Shown: positions 53,110 to 62,411, counted from the first letter of the stretch. The stretch is DNA of 64,000 nt from Algoriphagus sp. A40 (GCF_002002735.1 NZ_MUNY01000060.1:55568-119567); one strand, 5' to 3'. Program-made: numbers and translations. Notes: generated by a model not told the origin, from the sequence alone.

Positions 53110-54462
53110 ATGGCTATTTTGACTAAAGAAGAAGCAAAGAAATATATAGATAAGGCATTGTCTTATGCTAAAGCCGACGAAACCGCGGTTTCGATTTCCG
53201 GCGGAAGGACTGGTAATATTCGCTATGCGCGCAATACAGTAAGTACCAGTGGCGAATCGAATGAAATTCAATTAAGTGTCACCTCTGTTTTTGGGAAAAG
53301 AATCGGTTCATCCTCAATCAATGAGTTGGATGATGCATCCCTGAAGAAAGCGGTGGAGCGGTCCGAGGAAATTGCCCAGTTGGCTCCGGAAAACCCGGAA
53401 TACATGCCGATGTTGGGGCCTCAACCTGAGCAGTCCGCTGCTACCTTCAGCACGGCTACCGATAAAATTAATCCTGATTACCGGGCTCAGTTGGCGATTG
53501 ACTCGATAGAGCCATGCAATGCTGCCGGATTGGTAGCGGCTGGGTATCTGGAAGATTTCTCCGGATTTGTAGCAAGAGGTAACAGCAAGGGGCAATTCAA
53601 TTATAACACAAGTACTTCCGTTGACTTTTCTGTAACAGTGAGAACTGAAGACGGAACTGGTTCTGGCTACGCCATTCGTGATTTCAATGATGTAAGTTTA
53701 TTAAACTCTAAGGATGTCACCACCGTGGCAATGCAAAAAGCGCAAGCCTCAAAAGGTGCCCAAGCGATCGAACCGGGCAAGTACACAGTGATCTTGGAGC
53801 CTACTGCAGCAGGAGATCTCCTTAGATTGATGTTCGGAGGGCTTGATGCAAGAAGTGCAGACGAAGGGCGAAGCTACATGAGCAAAAAAGGTGGGGGAAC
53901 CCGTCTTGGAGAAAAGTTATTTGACGAACGAGTGACTATCATTTCCGATCCTGCCAATACGGAGATTCCTTTGGCTCCTTGGGATGGTGATGGCATGCCT
54001 TTAAAGAAGACTGTTTGGGTAGAAAACGGAGTGGTAAAAAACCTTGCCTACTCCCGCTATTGGGCAGAGAAAAAAGGAGTGCCGCCTTTGTCCAGACCAG
54101 GAGGCGGTGGTTTTGGCGGCGGCGGATTCGGTGGTGGAGGTTTTATCTTCTCCGGTGGAGACCAGTCTGTTGCAGACATGATCAGTAACACCGAAAGAGG
54201 TGTCTTGGTGACCCGTTTTTGGTACATCAGAGCGGTCGATCCTCAGACTTTGCTCTTTACAGGCTTGACCCGAGACGGTACTTTCTACATCGAAGACGGA
54301 AAAATCAAGTTTCCATTGAAAAATTTCCGATTCAACGAAAGCCCAATCATCATGCTTAACAACATTGAGGCTTTGGGCAAACCACAGCGAGTGGGCGGAA
54401 GCATGATCCCGCCGATGAAGATCAGAGACTTTACCTTCTCCAGTCTTTCTGACGCTGTTTAA
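53110..54462 (+). CDS. TldE/PmbA-like metalloprotease partner subunit
   Basis: From the ATG at 53110 the protein has 450 residues. It has the family fold (DETAVSISGGRTGNIRYARN, TVILEPTAAGDLLRLMFGG) without the HExxxH motif, as in TldE. The conserved C-terminal region includes LVTRFWYIRAVDPQTLLFTG and KFPLKNFRFNESPI. A striking Gly/Phe insertion of about 17 residues lies at 54105-54155 (GGGGFGGGGFGGGGF). An in-frame upstream ATG at 53065 lies inside the TldD-like gene and is not needed. No signal peptide is visible, unlike the partner, so how the two meet is unclear. Confidence 0.87.
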   Translation: MAILTKEEAKKYIDKALSYAKADETAVSISGGRTGNIRYARNTVSTSGESNEIQLSVTSVFGKRIGSSSINELDDASLKKAVERSEEIAQLAPENPEYMPMLGPQPEQSAATFSTATDKINPDYRAQLAIDSIEPCNAAGLVAAGYLEDFSGFVARGNSKGQFNYNTSTSVDFSVTVRTEDGTGSGYAIRDFNDVSLLNSKDVTTVAMQKAQASKGAQAIEPGKYTVILEPTAAGDLLRLMFGGLDARSADEGRSYMSKKGGGTRLGEKLFDERVTIISDPANTEIPLAPWDGDGMPLKKTVWVENGVVKNLAYSRYWAEKKGVPPLSRPGGGGFGGGGFGGGGFIFSGGDQSVADMISNTERGVLVTRFWYIRAVDPQTLLFTGLTRDGTFYIEDGKIKFPLKNFRFNESPIIMLNNIEALGKPQRVGGSMIPPMKIRDFTFSSLSDAV

Positions 54463-54464
54463 TT

Positions 54465-54735
54465 CAGTAGGCAGTGTTCAGTTATTAGTGATCAGTAAGT
54501 AGTAGATGAATTTCTCACTTTACTACTTACTTTTTACTTTTCCTTGGAAACTGACCATTAGGTTCTGACTTCGAAAAATGGTTTCAACGCTTAACTGGGG
54601 TGTCACCCTGAGCACCTGACTGACGTAAGTCAGGAAGTTCGAAGGGTTTTTCCAACGGTACAGAAATTAACTGGGCTTCGACTCCGCTCAGCCTGACAAA
54701 ACTGACCACTGAGACTGATCACTGATCACTACCAA
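54465..54735. repeat. About 270-bp composite intergenic element with inverted ends
   Basis: The left end (CAGTAGGCAG...AGTGATCAGT, 54465-54496) resembles 32247-32284. The right end (54701-54730, with ACTGATCACTGATCACT) is its inverse. In between are a hairpin at 54494-54540, a cruciform-forming ACCCT...AGGGT block with inner stem CCTGACT/AGTCAGG (54605-54647), and GGCTTCGACTCCGCTCAGCC (54674-54693). No gene is present. Confidence 0.5.
54494..54540 (+). terminator. Terminator-like hairpin after the TldE-like gene
   Basis: AGTAAGTAGTA (54494-54504) and TACTACTTACT (54521-54531) form an 11-bp perfect stem with a 16-nt loop, followed by TTTTACTTTT. Confidence 0.65.
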
Positions 54736-54745
54736 CTATTAAAGA

Positions 54746-55357
54746 ATGGCTTTCTTTTTCACAAGAATCAAATACAACTCCGGCAATTGGGATACGGATC
54801 AGCGCATGCCATCCAATCTCATCAACAGCTTGGTGGAGTACACGACGATTCCTGTGGATGAAAAGGAAAAAGTAGTGGAGCTTAGCAGCGAGGAGATTTT
54901 CAAAAGCCCCTTTTGCTACCTGAGTGGACACAAGCTGGTAGAGTTTTCCCAAGCGGAAAGAAAAAATTTCAAAACCTACGTGGAGCAGGGCGGATTTGTA
55001 TTCGTCGATGACTGCAACCATGACATTGATGGCCTTTTTGCCAAATCCTTTGAGGAGGAGATGAGCCGGACTTTCGGCCCCGATTCCCTCCAAAAAATCC
55101 CAAATGACCATTGGATTTACCGCTGTTTTTTCAAGTTTGAGGATGGTCCTCCGGCTACTTCTTTCGAGCTCAACGGCTGGGGAGATGATCTGGTGCACGA
55201 CTATCTTAAAGCCATCCAAATCAACGGCCGAATCGGAGTACTCTATAGTAACAAAGACTATGGCTGTGAATGGGATTACGATTTTCGAAACAAGCGATTT
55301 CTCAAAATCGACAACACACGCTTTGGAGTCAACATTGTGGTGTATGCTTTAACCTAA
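54746..55357 (+). CDS. DUF4159 domain protein
   Basis: This 203-residue cytoplasmic protein matches DUF4159: FFFTRIKYNSGNWDTDQ, FCYLSGHKLVEFSQAERKNF, VEQGGFVFVDDCNHDIDGLF and LYSNKDYGCEWDYDF. It looks like a class I glutamine amidotransferase-like fold of unknown function. In Bacteroidota this gene is regularly next to moxR and DUF58 genes, as here (moxR starts 6 bp after its stop). It opens a six-gene overlapped operon, with the repeat element at 54465-54735 as the upstream spacer. Confidence 0.85.
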   Translation: MAFFFTRIKYNSGNWDTDQRMPSNLINSLVEYTTIPVDEKEKVVELSSEEIFKSPFCYLSGHKLVEFSQAERKNFKTYVEQGGFVFVDDCNHDIDGLFAKSFEEEMSRTFGPDSLQKIPNDHWIYRCFFKFEDGPPATSFELNGWGDDLVHDYLKAIQINGRIGVLYSNKDYGCEWDYDFRNKRFLKIDNTRFGVNIVVYALT

Positions 55358-55363
55358 GACCTT

Positions 55364-56356
55364 TTGGAAACTGAACTGAAAAAATACCAACAACTGGTGG
55401 ATAAGCTTCCCCAGCTAAAAAAAGAAATTGCCAAAGTCATCGTAGGGCAAGAGGAAGTGCTGGACGAAGTACTTATTACCCTGCTTGCCGGAGGTCATTG
55501 TCTGCTGGAAGGAGTTCCGGGCTTGGCCAAGACGCTGATGGTGAAGACTATTTCTGAAGTAATGGAAATGAGTTTTAAGCGGATCCAGTTTACTCCGGAT
55601 TTGATGCCGGGCGACATTATCGGCACAGAAATCCTGGAGGAAGACCACAGCACAGGCAAGAAGTTTTTTCAATTTTCCCAAGGGCCTATTTTCGCCAATA
55701 TGGTCTTGGCAGATGAGATCAACCGAACTCCTCCGAAAACCCAAGCGGCACTTTTGGAGGCTATGCAGGAAAAAGTGGTGACCTATGCAGGAAAAAACTA
55801 CGCTTTGCCCAATCCTTTTTTGATCATTGCTACGCAAAATCCAATCGAGCAAAGTGGAACTTATCCGCTCCCAGAAGCTCAGTTGGATCGCTTTTTACTT
55901 TACATCAAACTGGGCTACCCCAGCGAGCAGGAAGAGCTGGAAGTCTTGGAAAAAACCACAGGCACGTACAAGCCGCACATTGACAAAATCATTACAGCCT
56001 CCGAAATAGTCCAGCTTCAGCAACTGACTCGGGAGGTTCATTTGGACTCTTCGCTTTTGACCTATATCACCAGACTGATACGTGCTACGAGATTGGAAAA
56101 CACCAATGTTCCCGAGGTCAAAACTTATGTAGAGTGGGGTGCAGGAACACGGGCAGGACAGGCTTTGATCCTCTGTGCCAAAGCCAGGGCTTTGCTGAAA
56201 GGCCGCTATTCGGTAATTCCTGAAGACATCAAATACCTGGTGTACCCGGTCCTACGCCACCGGATTTCGCTTCATTTCAAAGCCGAAGCGGAGCAATTGG
56301 ATACCGATTTCATCATTTCAAAAATCGTCGAACTAGTCCCTGTTCATGCCAAGTAA
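55364..56356 (+). CDS. MoxR-type AAA+ ATPase
   Basis: This 330-residue ATPase has Walker A in LLEGVPGLAKTLMVKTI (G50-T57), Walker B in MVLADEINRTPPKTQAALLE (115-118), the sensor ATQNPIEQSGTYPLPEAQLD and an arginine-finger region. MoxR proteins act as chaperones together with VWA-containing proteins. The start is a TTG at 55364, chosen by reading frame and by the short distance to the upstream stop; the N-terminus ETELKKYQQLVDKL is typical. The end overlaps the DUF58 gene by 11 bp. Confidence 0.93.
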   Translation: METELKKYQQLVDKLPQLKKEIAKVIVGQEEVLDEVLITLLAGGHCLLEGVPGLAKTLMVKTISEVMEMSFKRIQFTPDLMPGDIIGTEILEEDHSTGKKFFQFSQGPIFANMVLADEINRTPPKTQAALLEAMQEKVVTYAGKNYALPNPFLIIATQNPIEQSGTYPLPEAQLDRFLLYIKLGYPSEQEELEVLEKTTGTYKPHIDKIITASEIVQLQQLTREVHLDSSLLTYITRLIRATRLENTNVPEVKTYVEWGAGTRAGQALILCAKARALLKGRYSVIPEDIKYLVYPVLRHRISLHFKAEAEQLDTDFIISKIVELVPVHAK

Positions 56357-57212
56357 TCTGGAGATCATCAAACTCAACGACCTGCGCCTTTCGGCCCGGC
56401 TGATCAGCGAACAGCTGAGGCAGGGCGTCCATTCGGGGATCCGGGTGGGGGTGGGGAGCGAGTTTGAGCAATACCGGCACTACCGTCCGGGAGATGATCT
56501 CAAGCGGATCGACTGGAAGTATTTTTCCCGGTCCGGCAAGTACATGGTCAAGGAATCGACCACCGAAAGCAACCTGCACATCCGTCTGATGCTGGATCTT
56601 TCAGGCTCGATGAATTACTCCGAAAACGGTTTTTCCCGCTTGGATTACGCCAAAAACCTCCTTGCATCCCTCGCCTATTTAGGCTTTTTGCAGGGAGATT
56701 CTTTGAGCTATTATACCCTTTCGGCTGGTAAAATCGAGCAGAAAGTAGCTCCGACCCCAAAGAGCTTTCAGCGGATATTATTTCATCTAGGGGAGGAGAA
56801 AGCACAAGGTTCCTGGCCTTTGGAGCTGATTCCTGCCTCTTTGGTGCAGGGCCGCAATCGAGAGTTAATCATCTGGGTTTCGGATTTTCTTCAGGAAAAT
56901 TCAGAATGGGAAAACCTCGTGCAGGCATTTCGCCATCCGAGAAAAGAACTGATGCTGGTGCAGGTCCTTGGGGAGCAGGAACTTGATTTTACCATGAAGG
57001 GAAATTTTGTTTTTCGGGATTTGGAGAGCGGTCGCGAAGTGGTGCAGGATGCCAGACAGTTGAGAGAGGACTTTCATAGGAAGTTTCAGGATTACCTCAG
57101 CCATCTGGATCGGAAGTTTCAGCTACCGCAGGTTCATCTCATCCGGGAATCTATGCAGACCCCTTTGGCTGAGCTTGCACGGAGAATTCTCAACCTTAAG
57201 AAATTGCCCTGA
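56346..57212 (+). CDS. DUF58/VWA-like domain protein
   Basis: This 288-residue protein has the DUF58 motif EFEQYRHYRPGDDLKRIDWK followed by YMVKESTTES and a VWA MIDAS LDLSGSMNYSE (D84, S86, S88). It is the usual partner of MoxR and is presumed to link the ATPase to a membrane complex. No signal peptide is present. The start overlaps moxR and the stop overlaps the next gene by one base (57212). Confidence 0.92.
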   Translation: MPSNLEIIKLNDLRLSARLISEQLRQGVHSGIRVGVGSEFEQYRHYRPGDDLKRIDWKYFSRSGKYMVKESTTESNLHIRLMLDLSGSMNYSENGFSRLDYAKNLLASLAYLGFLQGDSLSYYTLSAGKIEQKVAPTPKSFQRILFHLGEEKAQGSWPLELIPASLVQGRNRELIIWVSDFLQENSEWENLVQAFRHPRKELMLVQVLGEQELDFTMKGNFVFRDLESGREVVQDARQLREDFHRKFQDYLSHLDRKFQLPQVHLIRESMQTPLAELARRILNLKKLP

Positions 57213-58372
57213 TGGATTGGATTCAACCAAGCCTGTTTTGGGGATTGTTGGGAATTTCGATTCCATTGGCGATCCACCTTTGGAATGGAAAAAAGGGAAA
57301 AGTCATTGCCTGGGCTGCCATGGCCTGGCTCCAGCCACAGGAGTCTCAATCAAGCCGATCACTCAAGCTTGACCAAATTCTTCTTTTGCTGCTTCGAATC
57401 CTTCTTTGGACTTTGCTGGTACTTTTTGCAGTGGGGATTTGGTGGAAAAATCTGGATAAAACAGCTGATGAAACTGTTCATTTGATCATCCCGGATGAGC
57501 AGGTTGCCTCAGAGTTTCGATTTGAGCTGGACCAAGCATTGGAAAATGGGGAGTCGGTTTTTTGGCTGGCTGAGGGCTTGCCTTCATATGAAGCAGGTTT
57601 TCGAGAATTGCCGGTGTTCGAGGGGGAAAAAATTCAGGAATACGTTGACCTCTTACCCAAAAGATTGGATTCGCTTCACATTTACACCTCTGGAAATCCG
57701 AGAGATTTGCCTTCTACACTCATTTGGGTGCCTGTATTTCCCCAACTGCATCTAGCCGAAGAATGGACTCAGACCAAAATCGCTCAACAGGTGATTGCCT
57801 TGGATTCAGGTTCTTTTTTGGGTTTGGATGAACGCGGAATTTTGGCAAAATCGTTTGAAAAGGACCCAAATCACCAAGTGGTTTTTACAGGATCCATTCC
57901 CTATAGCCTGGAAATAGAAGAAGGTGAAAAGTCCAACATCAAAGCCGCTTTGGCCGCATTGACTGAGGTCTATGGATTATCCTTTGCTGAAGTAGAAACT
58001 GGAAAAGCCAAATTGGTTTTTACCGACCAGATCCCCGAAAATGCTGACAATGCCAAACTCTATTTTCTGACTTCTTCCCTTGATACTCCCGGGAATAAAT
58101 CGATGATTTCGCTTTACCATTCGGTTCAATTGCCAGCAGATGAAGTCTTGGAAAAGGGCCTTTTGCCTGAATTGATTCTTTCACCATTGCTTGAATTTTT
58201 CGGAATTCGAGCTGCTGATCCGCTTTTGACCCAGCGCCAAATCGCCCAAAAGTTTATCGAAATCCCCAAAGCCCAGCTTTCCGTTTTTCCAAATACCTCA
58301 GAAATCATCCTGGTCTTGATCGCTCTGGTTTTTGCCCTTGAGCGATTTCTGGCTTATCGAAACGACCTGTGA
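57212..58372 (+). CDS. BatA-like membrane protein (N-terminal double transmembrane domain)
   Basis: This 386-residue protein begins with two helices (LFWGLLGISIPLAIHLWNGKK and LLLLLRILLWTLLVLFAVGI), the two-anchor domain found in BatA-like proteins, with a periplasmic region of about 300 residues and a C-terminal helix (IILVLIALVFALERFL). No VWA MIDAS is visible. It overlaps the DUF58 gene by one base and the next gene by 4 bp (GTGA), so translation is coupled. Confidence 0.8.
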   Translation: MDWIQPSLFWGLLGISIPLAIHLWNGKKGKVIAWAAMAWLQPQESQSSRSLKLDQILLLLLRILLWTLLVLFAVGIWWKNLDKTADETVHLIIPDEQVASEFRFELDQALENGESVFWLAEGLPSYEAGFRELPVFEGEKIQEYVDLLPKRLDSLHIYTSGNPRDLPSTLIWVPVFPQLHLAEEWTQTKIAQQVIALDSGSFLGLDERGILAKSFEKDPNHQVVFTGSIPYSLEIEEGEKSNIKAALAALTEVYGLSFAEVETGKAKLVFTDQIPENADNAKLYFLTSSLDTPGNKSMISLYHSVQLPADEVLEKGLLPELILSPLLEFFGIRAADPLLTQRQIAQKFIEIPKAQLSVFPNTSEIILVLIALVFALERFLAYRNDL

Positions 58373-60546
58373 AAACGCTGCCTCAACATATCCGCTCAAT
58401 AGAGACCCAACTTCAGCTGAATGGCTGGATCAAGGCGCTATTGCTGGCGCTTTCGGTTGGATTGGTCGCTTTTACGCTTGGTCTTCCCAAACCCTGGGCG
58501 ACTATGCTGGGAGTGGGTTTGATGTTGGTATTTCAGTTTGCTTTTGGCGGATTTAGATCCAAAAGGAAAGAGGCAATTCATATCCTGCATGAGGAGGCGG
58601 GAAATTTAGAATTCAGCCTGGAACTGCTCGAAAAATCTCAACTCACGATCGCTGATCGCATGCAGTTGGAGCGGATTGGTTCAAAAATTCCTCCCAGAAT
58701 CACGGTCTTTCACCGGGGCCTTTTGCCTTTTGTATTGGCTTTTGGCTTTGTCTATTTATTGAGTTTTGGGCTGGACTACATTCCTGATTTGAAGGAGAAA
58801 AATCAGGGCCAAGCTGGAACGAAGGAGAATTTCCCGGCGACTTTGGTGGCGGATGCTCCTGTTCTTTTGACCCAAACTCAAGTCCGGATCCAATCCCCTG
58901 ATTATACCGGAATTCCTGCTCAGTTACAGGATGTTTTGGATATCAAGGCGATGAAAGGATCTCTCCTGACCTGGACACTTGGCTTTGGAAATCGCCGTGA
59001 TCTGGATGTTTTTTTGGTCAATTCCTCCGGAGACAAATTGGATTTTCAGGCTTCTGATTCAGGTTTTCAGCTCAGTCAGGAATTGATTAGTTCGGGGATT
59101 TATTCCATTCAGGCATTCAGGGATAGTGTGGGAGTTTTTGAATCGGACTTTTACACCATCGAATCCATCGAGGATCAAAGTCCTCAAATCATACCCGAGG
59201 AAAAGGAGATTTATAAGTTCTTTTTCCCGGGAAATGACCCCAAGCTTTCGCTCAAAGCTGACATCAGGGATGATTTCAGAGTAAACCAGGTGGAGATTGT
59301 AGCCACTTTGGTCAGGGGTAAAGGGGAAAATGTAAAATTCCGCGAGACGCGCTTTCCTGTAGAAACTGTCCCATTCCAATCCAAGATCTCCGGCTTTGTG
59401 TTGAATGTTTCGTCTCTGGATTTTCAGCCGGGAGATGAGCTCTATTATTATTGGACGGCTGTGGACAATAAGTCCCCCGAGGCCAACACAAGTCGGACTG
59501 ATACCTATTTCATCAAGTATTTTGATGACAGCGAGGAAAGCAATGCGGTGCTGGAAGGCATGGCGATTCAAGTTTTGCCAGAGTACTTCCGAAGTCAGCG
59601 ACAAATCATCATTGACACCGAGAAGCTGCTTGCTGAAAAATCCAGAATAGCCGAAAAGAAATTCAATTCTACTTCCAACGAGATCGGCTACGATCAAAAA
59701 CTCCTTCGTCTCCGATATGGACAATACCTCGGAGAGGAGTTTGAGACGGCGGCTGTTGGTGTAGTCGTGGAGCCGGAAAACGACGGGGATATGCTGGCTG
59801 GCTATAGGCATCTGCACGACCAGGAAGGGGAGCATGAGGAGGTTTTGCCGCTGCCTACCCAATCCGCAGAAGCCGGGCACGGCCATGAAGTAGAAGAGTC
59901 CGAAGCCGGAAGCATGGAAAGTCTGATGAGTGAGTACATCCATGCGCATGACTCGGAGGAGATGAATACCTACTTTGAGCAGTCGACTCGAGGTGCCTTG
60001 AAATCAGCCTTGGAGCAGATGTGGCAGGCGGAGTTGTACATGCGACTCTTTGAACCCGAAAAATCGCTTCCCTATCAATACAAAGCACTGGAATTGCTCA
60101 AGACTGTTCAGCAAAAATCCCGCGTCTATGTGAAGCGCACCGGCTACGATCCACCTCCGATCAAAGAGGACGAAAAGCGCCTGAGTGGGGAACTGGATAA
60201 ACTGGATCAAGCGATCCAAAAGGAACAGATTCAGCTTGCATCCAGAATCGAGCCCTTGGCATCGGCGGTTTTGGGTATGCTTGTCCAGCCCGATTTGAGC
60301 GCTCAGGATCGGGTGCTTGTCTGGGAACTGGGCACGCTTTGGGCTGGAAAAGCCCAAAATTCCCAACTCGAAGATCTCAATCTCCTGCTTTACCTCCAGC
60401 AATTGGAGTCGGGGAAATTGGAAGATACCGGCAAAAAGTACCTGCGGGAAAAGCTATATCCCTTAGCGAGAAATTATAAAAACACAAGTGTTTCCTACCC
60501 CTCCTCTGAGGCATTGAAAACCGCTTTCCGAAAGAATTTGAAATGA
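58369..60546 (+). CDS. Large membrane protein, DUF4175-like
   Basis: This 725-residue protein has two N-terminal helices (IKALLLALSVGLVAFTLGL and TMLGVGLMLVFQFAFGGF), a third near residue 115 (LPFVLAFGFVYLLSFGLDY) and a long periplasmic part with a central hydrophilic stretch rich in Glu, Asp and His (about 475-530). The architecture resembles DUF4175 proteins seen in Bat/MoxR-type operons; the assignment is tentative. The start is a GTG at 58369, inside the end of the upstream gene. It overlaps the next gene by 4 bp (ATGA at 60543). Confidence 0.65.
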   Translation: MKTLPQHIRSIETQLQLNGWIKALLLALSVGLVAFTLGLPKPWATMLGVGLMLVFQFAFGGFRSKRKEAIHILHEEAGNLEFSLELLEKSQLTIADRMQLERIGSKIPPRITVFHRGLLPFVLAFGFVYLLSFGLDYIPDLKEKNQGQAGTKENFPATLVADAPVLLTQTQVRIQSPDYTGIPAQLQDVLDIKAMKGSLLTWTLGFGNRRDLDVFLVNSSGDKLDFQASDSGFQLSQELISSGIYSIQAFRDSVGVFESDFYTIESIEDQSPQIIPEEKEIYKFFFPGNDPKLSLKADIRDDFRVNQVEIVATLVRGKGENVKFRETRFPVETVPFQSKISGFVLNVSSLDFQPGDELYYYWTAVDNKSPEANTSRTDTYFIKYFDDSEESNAVLEGMAIQVLPEYFRSQRQIIIDTEKLLAEKSRIAEKKFNSTSNEIGYDQKLLRLRYGQYLGEEFETAAVGVVVEPENDGDMLAGYRHLHDQEGEHEEVLPLPTQSAEAGHGHEVEESEAGSMESLMSEYIHAHDSEEMNTYFEQSTRGALKSALEQMWQAELYMRLFEPEKSLPYQYKALELLKTVQQKSRVYVKRTGYDPPPIKEDEKRLSGELDKLDQAIQKEQIQLASRIEPLASAVLGMLVQPDLSAQDRVLVWELGTLWAGKAQNSQLEDLNLLLYLQQLESGKLEDTGKKYLREKLYPLARNYKNTSVSYPSSEALKTAFRKNLK

Positions 60547-62168
60547 TTTTCACCTATCAACCTTTCATTTCCTGGCCCTTCTTTTTCGGGATTTTGACGG
60601 CGGTTTCCCTTGCAGGTTTGGTGCCGCTTGTTTTTCAGTGGAGAAAGGGCCTGGCAGGTATCCGGCTTGCCATACGGGCAGGTTTGTTTTTCCTGTTTTT
60701 GGTTTGTCTCAGTATGCTGATATTCCGCCCGATGAGGACCTTGGATCCACAAGCTCCCGGAGTTCTCGTTATTGGTCAGAATATAGACCGCAGCGAACTT
60801 GCATTTTGGAAAGACAGTCTGAAAATCCGCAGGACAGTTGCTCTGGAGGATTTTGAAGGGTCTGAGTCGAAAGTTTATCTTTTGGCTCATTCGATTGAAA
60901 GAGAAGAATCCTTCCGTTTGGCCAATCAGGACTTTGAGTGGATTTTGCCGGAAAAGCATGGCTTGGTGACTGCCCTTTCCTGGAAAGGATACCTTAGAAA
61001 AGGAGAAGTTCAGCGACTGGGTTTTCGGGTTTTTTCGGAAAAAGACAGTGCCAAACTTCAGATTTCCGGGAATGAAAAAGGAGAGCTGGTTTTGCAAAAA
61101 GGCTGGAATTCGGGCATTTTAGAATTTTTTCCCACGGGTTTGGGCAAAGCAGAATTCCCTTTGGTTCTGGATGCCGACACGCTGGCTCCCATTCGATTTC
61201 ACATCGGAGCATCACACCCAAAATCCTATCATTTTCAGTTGGATTTCCCCAGCATGGAAATCCGCACTCTAGCCAATTGGCTGCGGGAAAAAGGTGAGCG
61301 AGTCGGGGAGGAGATTCGGCTATCTCGGGAGACAATTTTGCAAACACCTGGTAAATATGATTCCCTGCAGGTACTTTTTGTAGATCCGGCTCAGCTAAAC
61401 CAAAAGTCTGTCCAAGAACTGGTGAAAAGCGGAAATGCAGCTTTGGTAGTCTTGAATGTCAGCCAGCCTGCGGAAACTGCCCTGCAACTCAATCGTCTGT
61501 TTGGAACTGATTTTCAGGTTGAAAAATCCGGGCCTGATGAATCGAGAAGATTGGAAAATGGGCTTGAGGCTTTGCCTTACCAATGGACCGATAAGACCGA
61601 GCAAAAACTTCTGCAAGAGCGGACCATTGCGCTTCAGTATGCAGGTTCCAGTCCAATTGCGGTAACTCTGATTCCTTCCAGCTTTCCATTGATTTTGCAG
61701 GATAAAAAAGCTGAATACGAATCCATCTGGGGTGAAATTCTTGGGCTTTTGGAACCGGATGAGGAAAAGAGCTTTGCGATAGAAGCTCCGGTTTTGCAGG
61801 CATTTTCTTCCGAAATTCAAGTGTTTTCAACCGATAGCTTACCCGATTTGTTACCGGTAGGTCAGGATACGATTTCAATGAAAATCAGCTCGGTAAATCC
61901 ATTCCAAAGCAGCGGAATTTGGACTTCCAGCGATTCGGCTTGGGCCGAATCCGGAGAAGACTTGTCATTTTATAGCTATACCCCGGAGCAATTTCCCCAG
62001 ATCACCACATCAATGCTTTTGCAAGAAATTCAGAACCAAAAAACAAAACTTGGAGCTTTGGCACAATCCGGCAAAAGTCTGATTTCACCCTGGATTTGGA
62101 TCATTGGGATGTGCTTGACTTTGGGTTTGATGTGGCTGGAACCGAAGGTTTCTTATTCATTTTTTTAA
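60543..62168 (+). CDS. Membrane protein of the MoxR/Bat-type operon, unknown function
   Basis: This 541-residue protein has two helices near the N-terminus (PFFFGILTAVSLAGLVPLVF, AIRAGLFFLFLVCLSMLIF) and one at the C-terminus (IWIIGMCLTLGLMWLEP), with a periplasmic region of about 440 residues between them. No domain family is recognised; the layout resembles the BatA-like protein upstream and glutamine-amidotransferase-like proteins of such operons. It ends the operon; no clear terminator is seen directly downstream. Confidence 0.6.
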   Translation: MIFTYQPFISWPFFFGILTAVSLAGLVPLVFQWRKGLAGIRLAIRAGLFFLFLVCLSMLIFRPMRTLDPQAPGVLVIGQNIDRSELAFWKDSLKIRRTVALEDFEGSESKVYLLAHSIEREESFRLANQDFEWILPEKHGLVTALSWKGYLRKGEVQRLGFRVFSEKDSAKLQISGNEKGELVLQKGWNSGILEFFPTGLGKAEFPLVLDADTLAPIRFHIGASHPKSYHFQLDFPSMEIRTLANWLREKGERVGEEIRLSRETILQTPGKYDSLQVLFVDPAQLNQKSVQELVKSGNAALVVLNVSQPAETALQLNRLFGTDFQVEKSGPDESRRLENGLEALPYQWTDKTEQKLLQERTIALQYAGSSPIAVTLIPSSFPLILQDKKAEYESIWGEILGLLEPDEEKSFAIEAPVLQAFSSEIQVFSTDSLPDLLPVGQDTISMKISSVNPFQSSGIWTSSDSAWAESGEDLSFYSYTPEQFPQITTSMLLQEIQNQKTKLGALAQSGKSLISPWIWIIGMCLTLGLMWLEPKVSYSFF

Positions 62169-62199
62169 AGCAAAAGGGGCAAAGGAAAGCAAAGGGATT

Positions 62200-62317
62200 T
62201 TACCACAGAGAACTCAGAGGAAAATGTTTGAGAGGGTTTTGATCTTATCTTGAACTACAATCTCAAATTCCTTTACAGACCTTTTTTGAGGTCACAGAGA
62301 AAAGCTAAAGCTTTTTG
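62200..62317. repeat. Direct repeat, copy 1
   Basis: About 118 bp that aligns with 62412-62528. The last 41 bp (62277-62317, beginning AGACCTTTTTTGAGGTCACA) are identical in both copies; the first part (TTACCACAGAG...) is diverged, roughly three quarters identical by eye. GACCTTTTTTGAGGTC is a palindrome with a T-run in the middle. Confidence 0.8.
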
Positions 62318-62323
62318 GAAACC

Positions 62324-62391
62324 CGTCATTGCGAGGAGCATTTTTTGACCTTTGAATTATGATAGGGCATCATGCGACGAAGCAATCTTAA
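62324..62391. repeat. CATTGCGA...GAAGCAATCT repeat, second copy
   Basis: CGTCATTGCGAGGAGCA and GCGACGAAGCAATCTTA flank about 35 bp. The outer parts match 50521-50556. It lies between the two direct-repeat copies. Confidence 0.55.
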
Positions 62392-62411
62392 TCCAACAGC
62401 TGAGAGTTTTT

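Noticed and set aside
59059..59949. 296-codon minus-strand frame opposite the large membrane protein gene
   Set aside because: The plus-strand gene is in an overlapped operon and has a coherent protein pattern; the antisense frame has no recognisable features.
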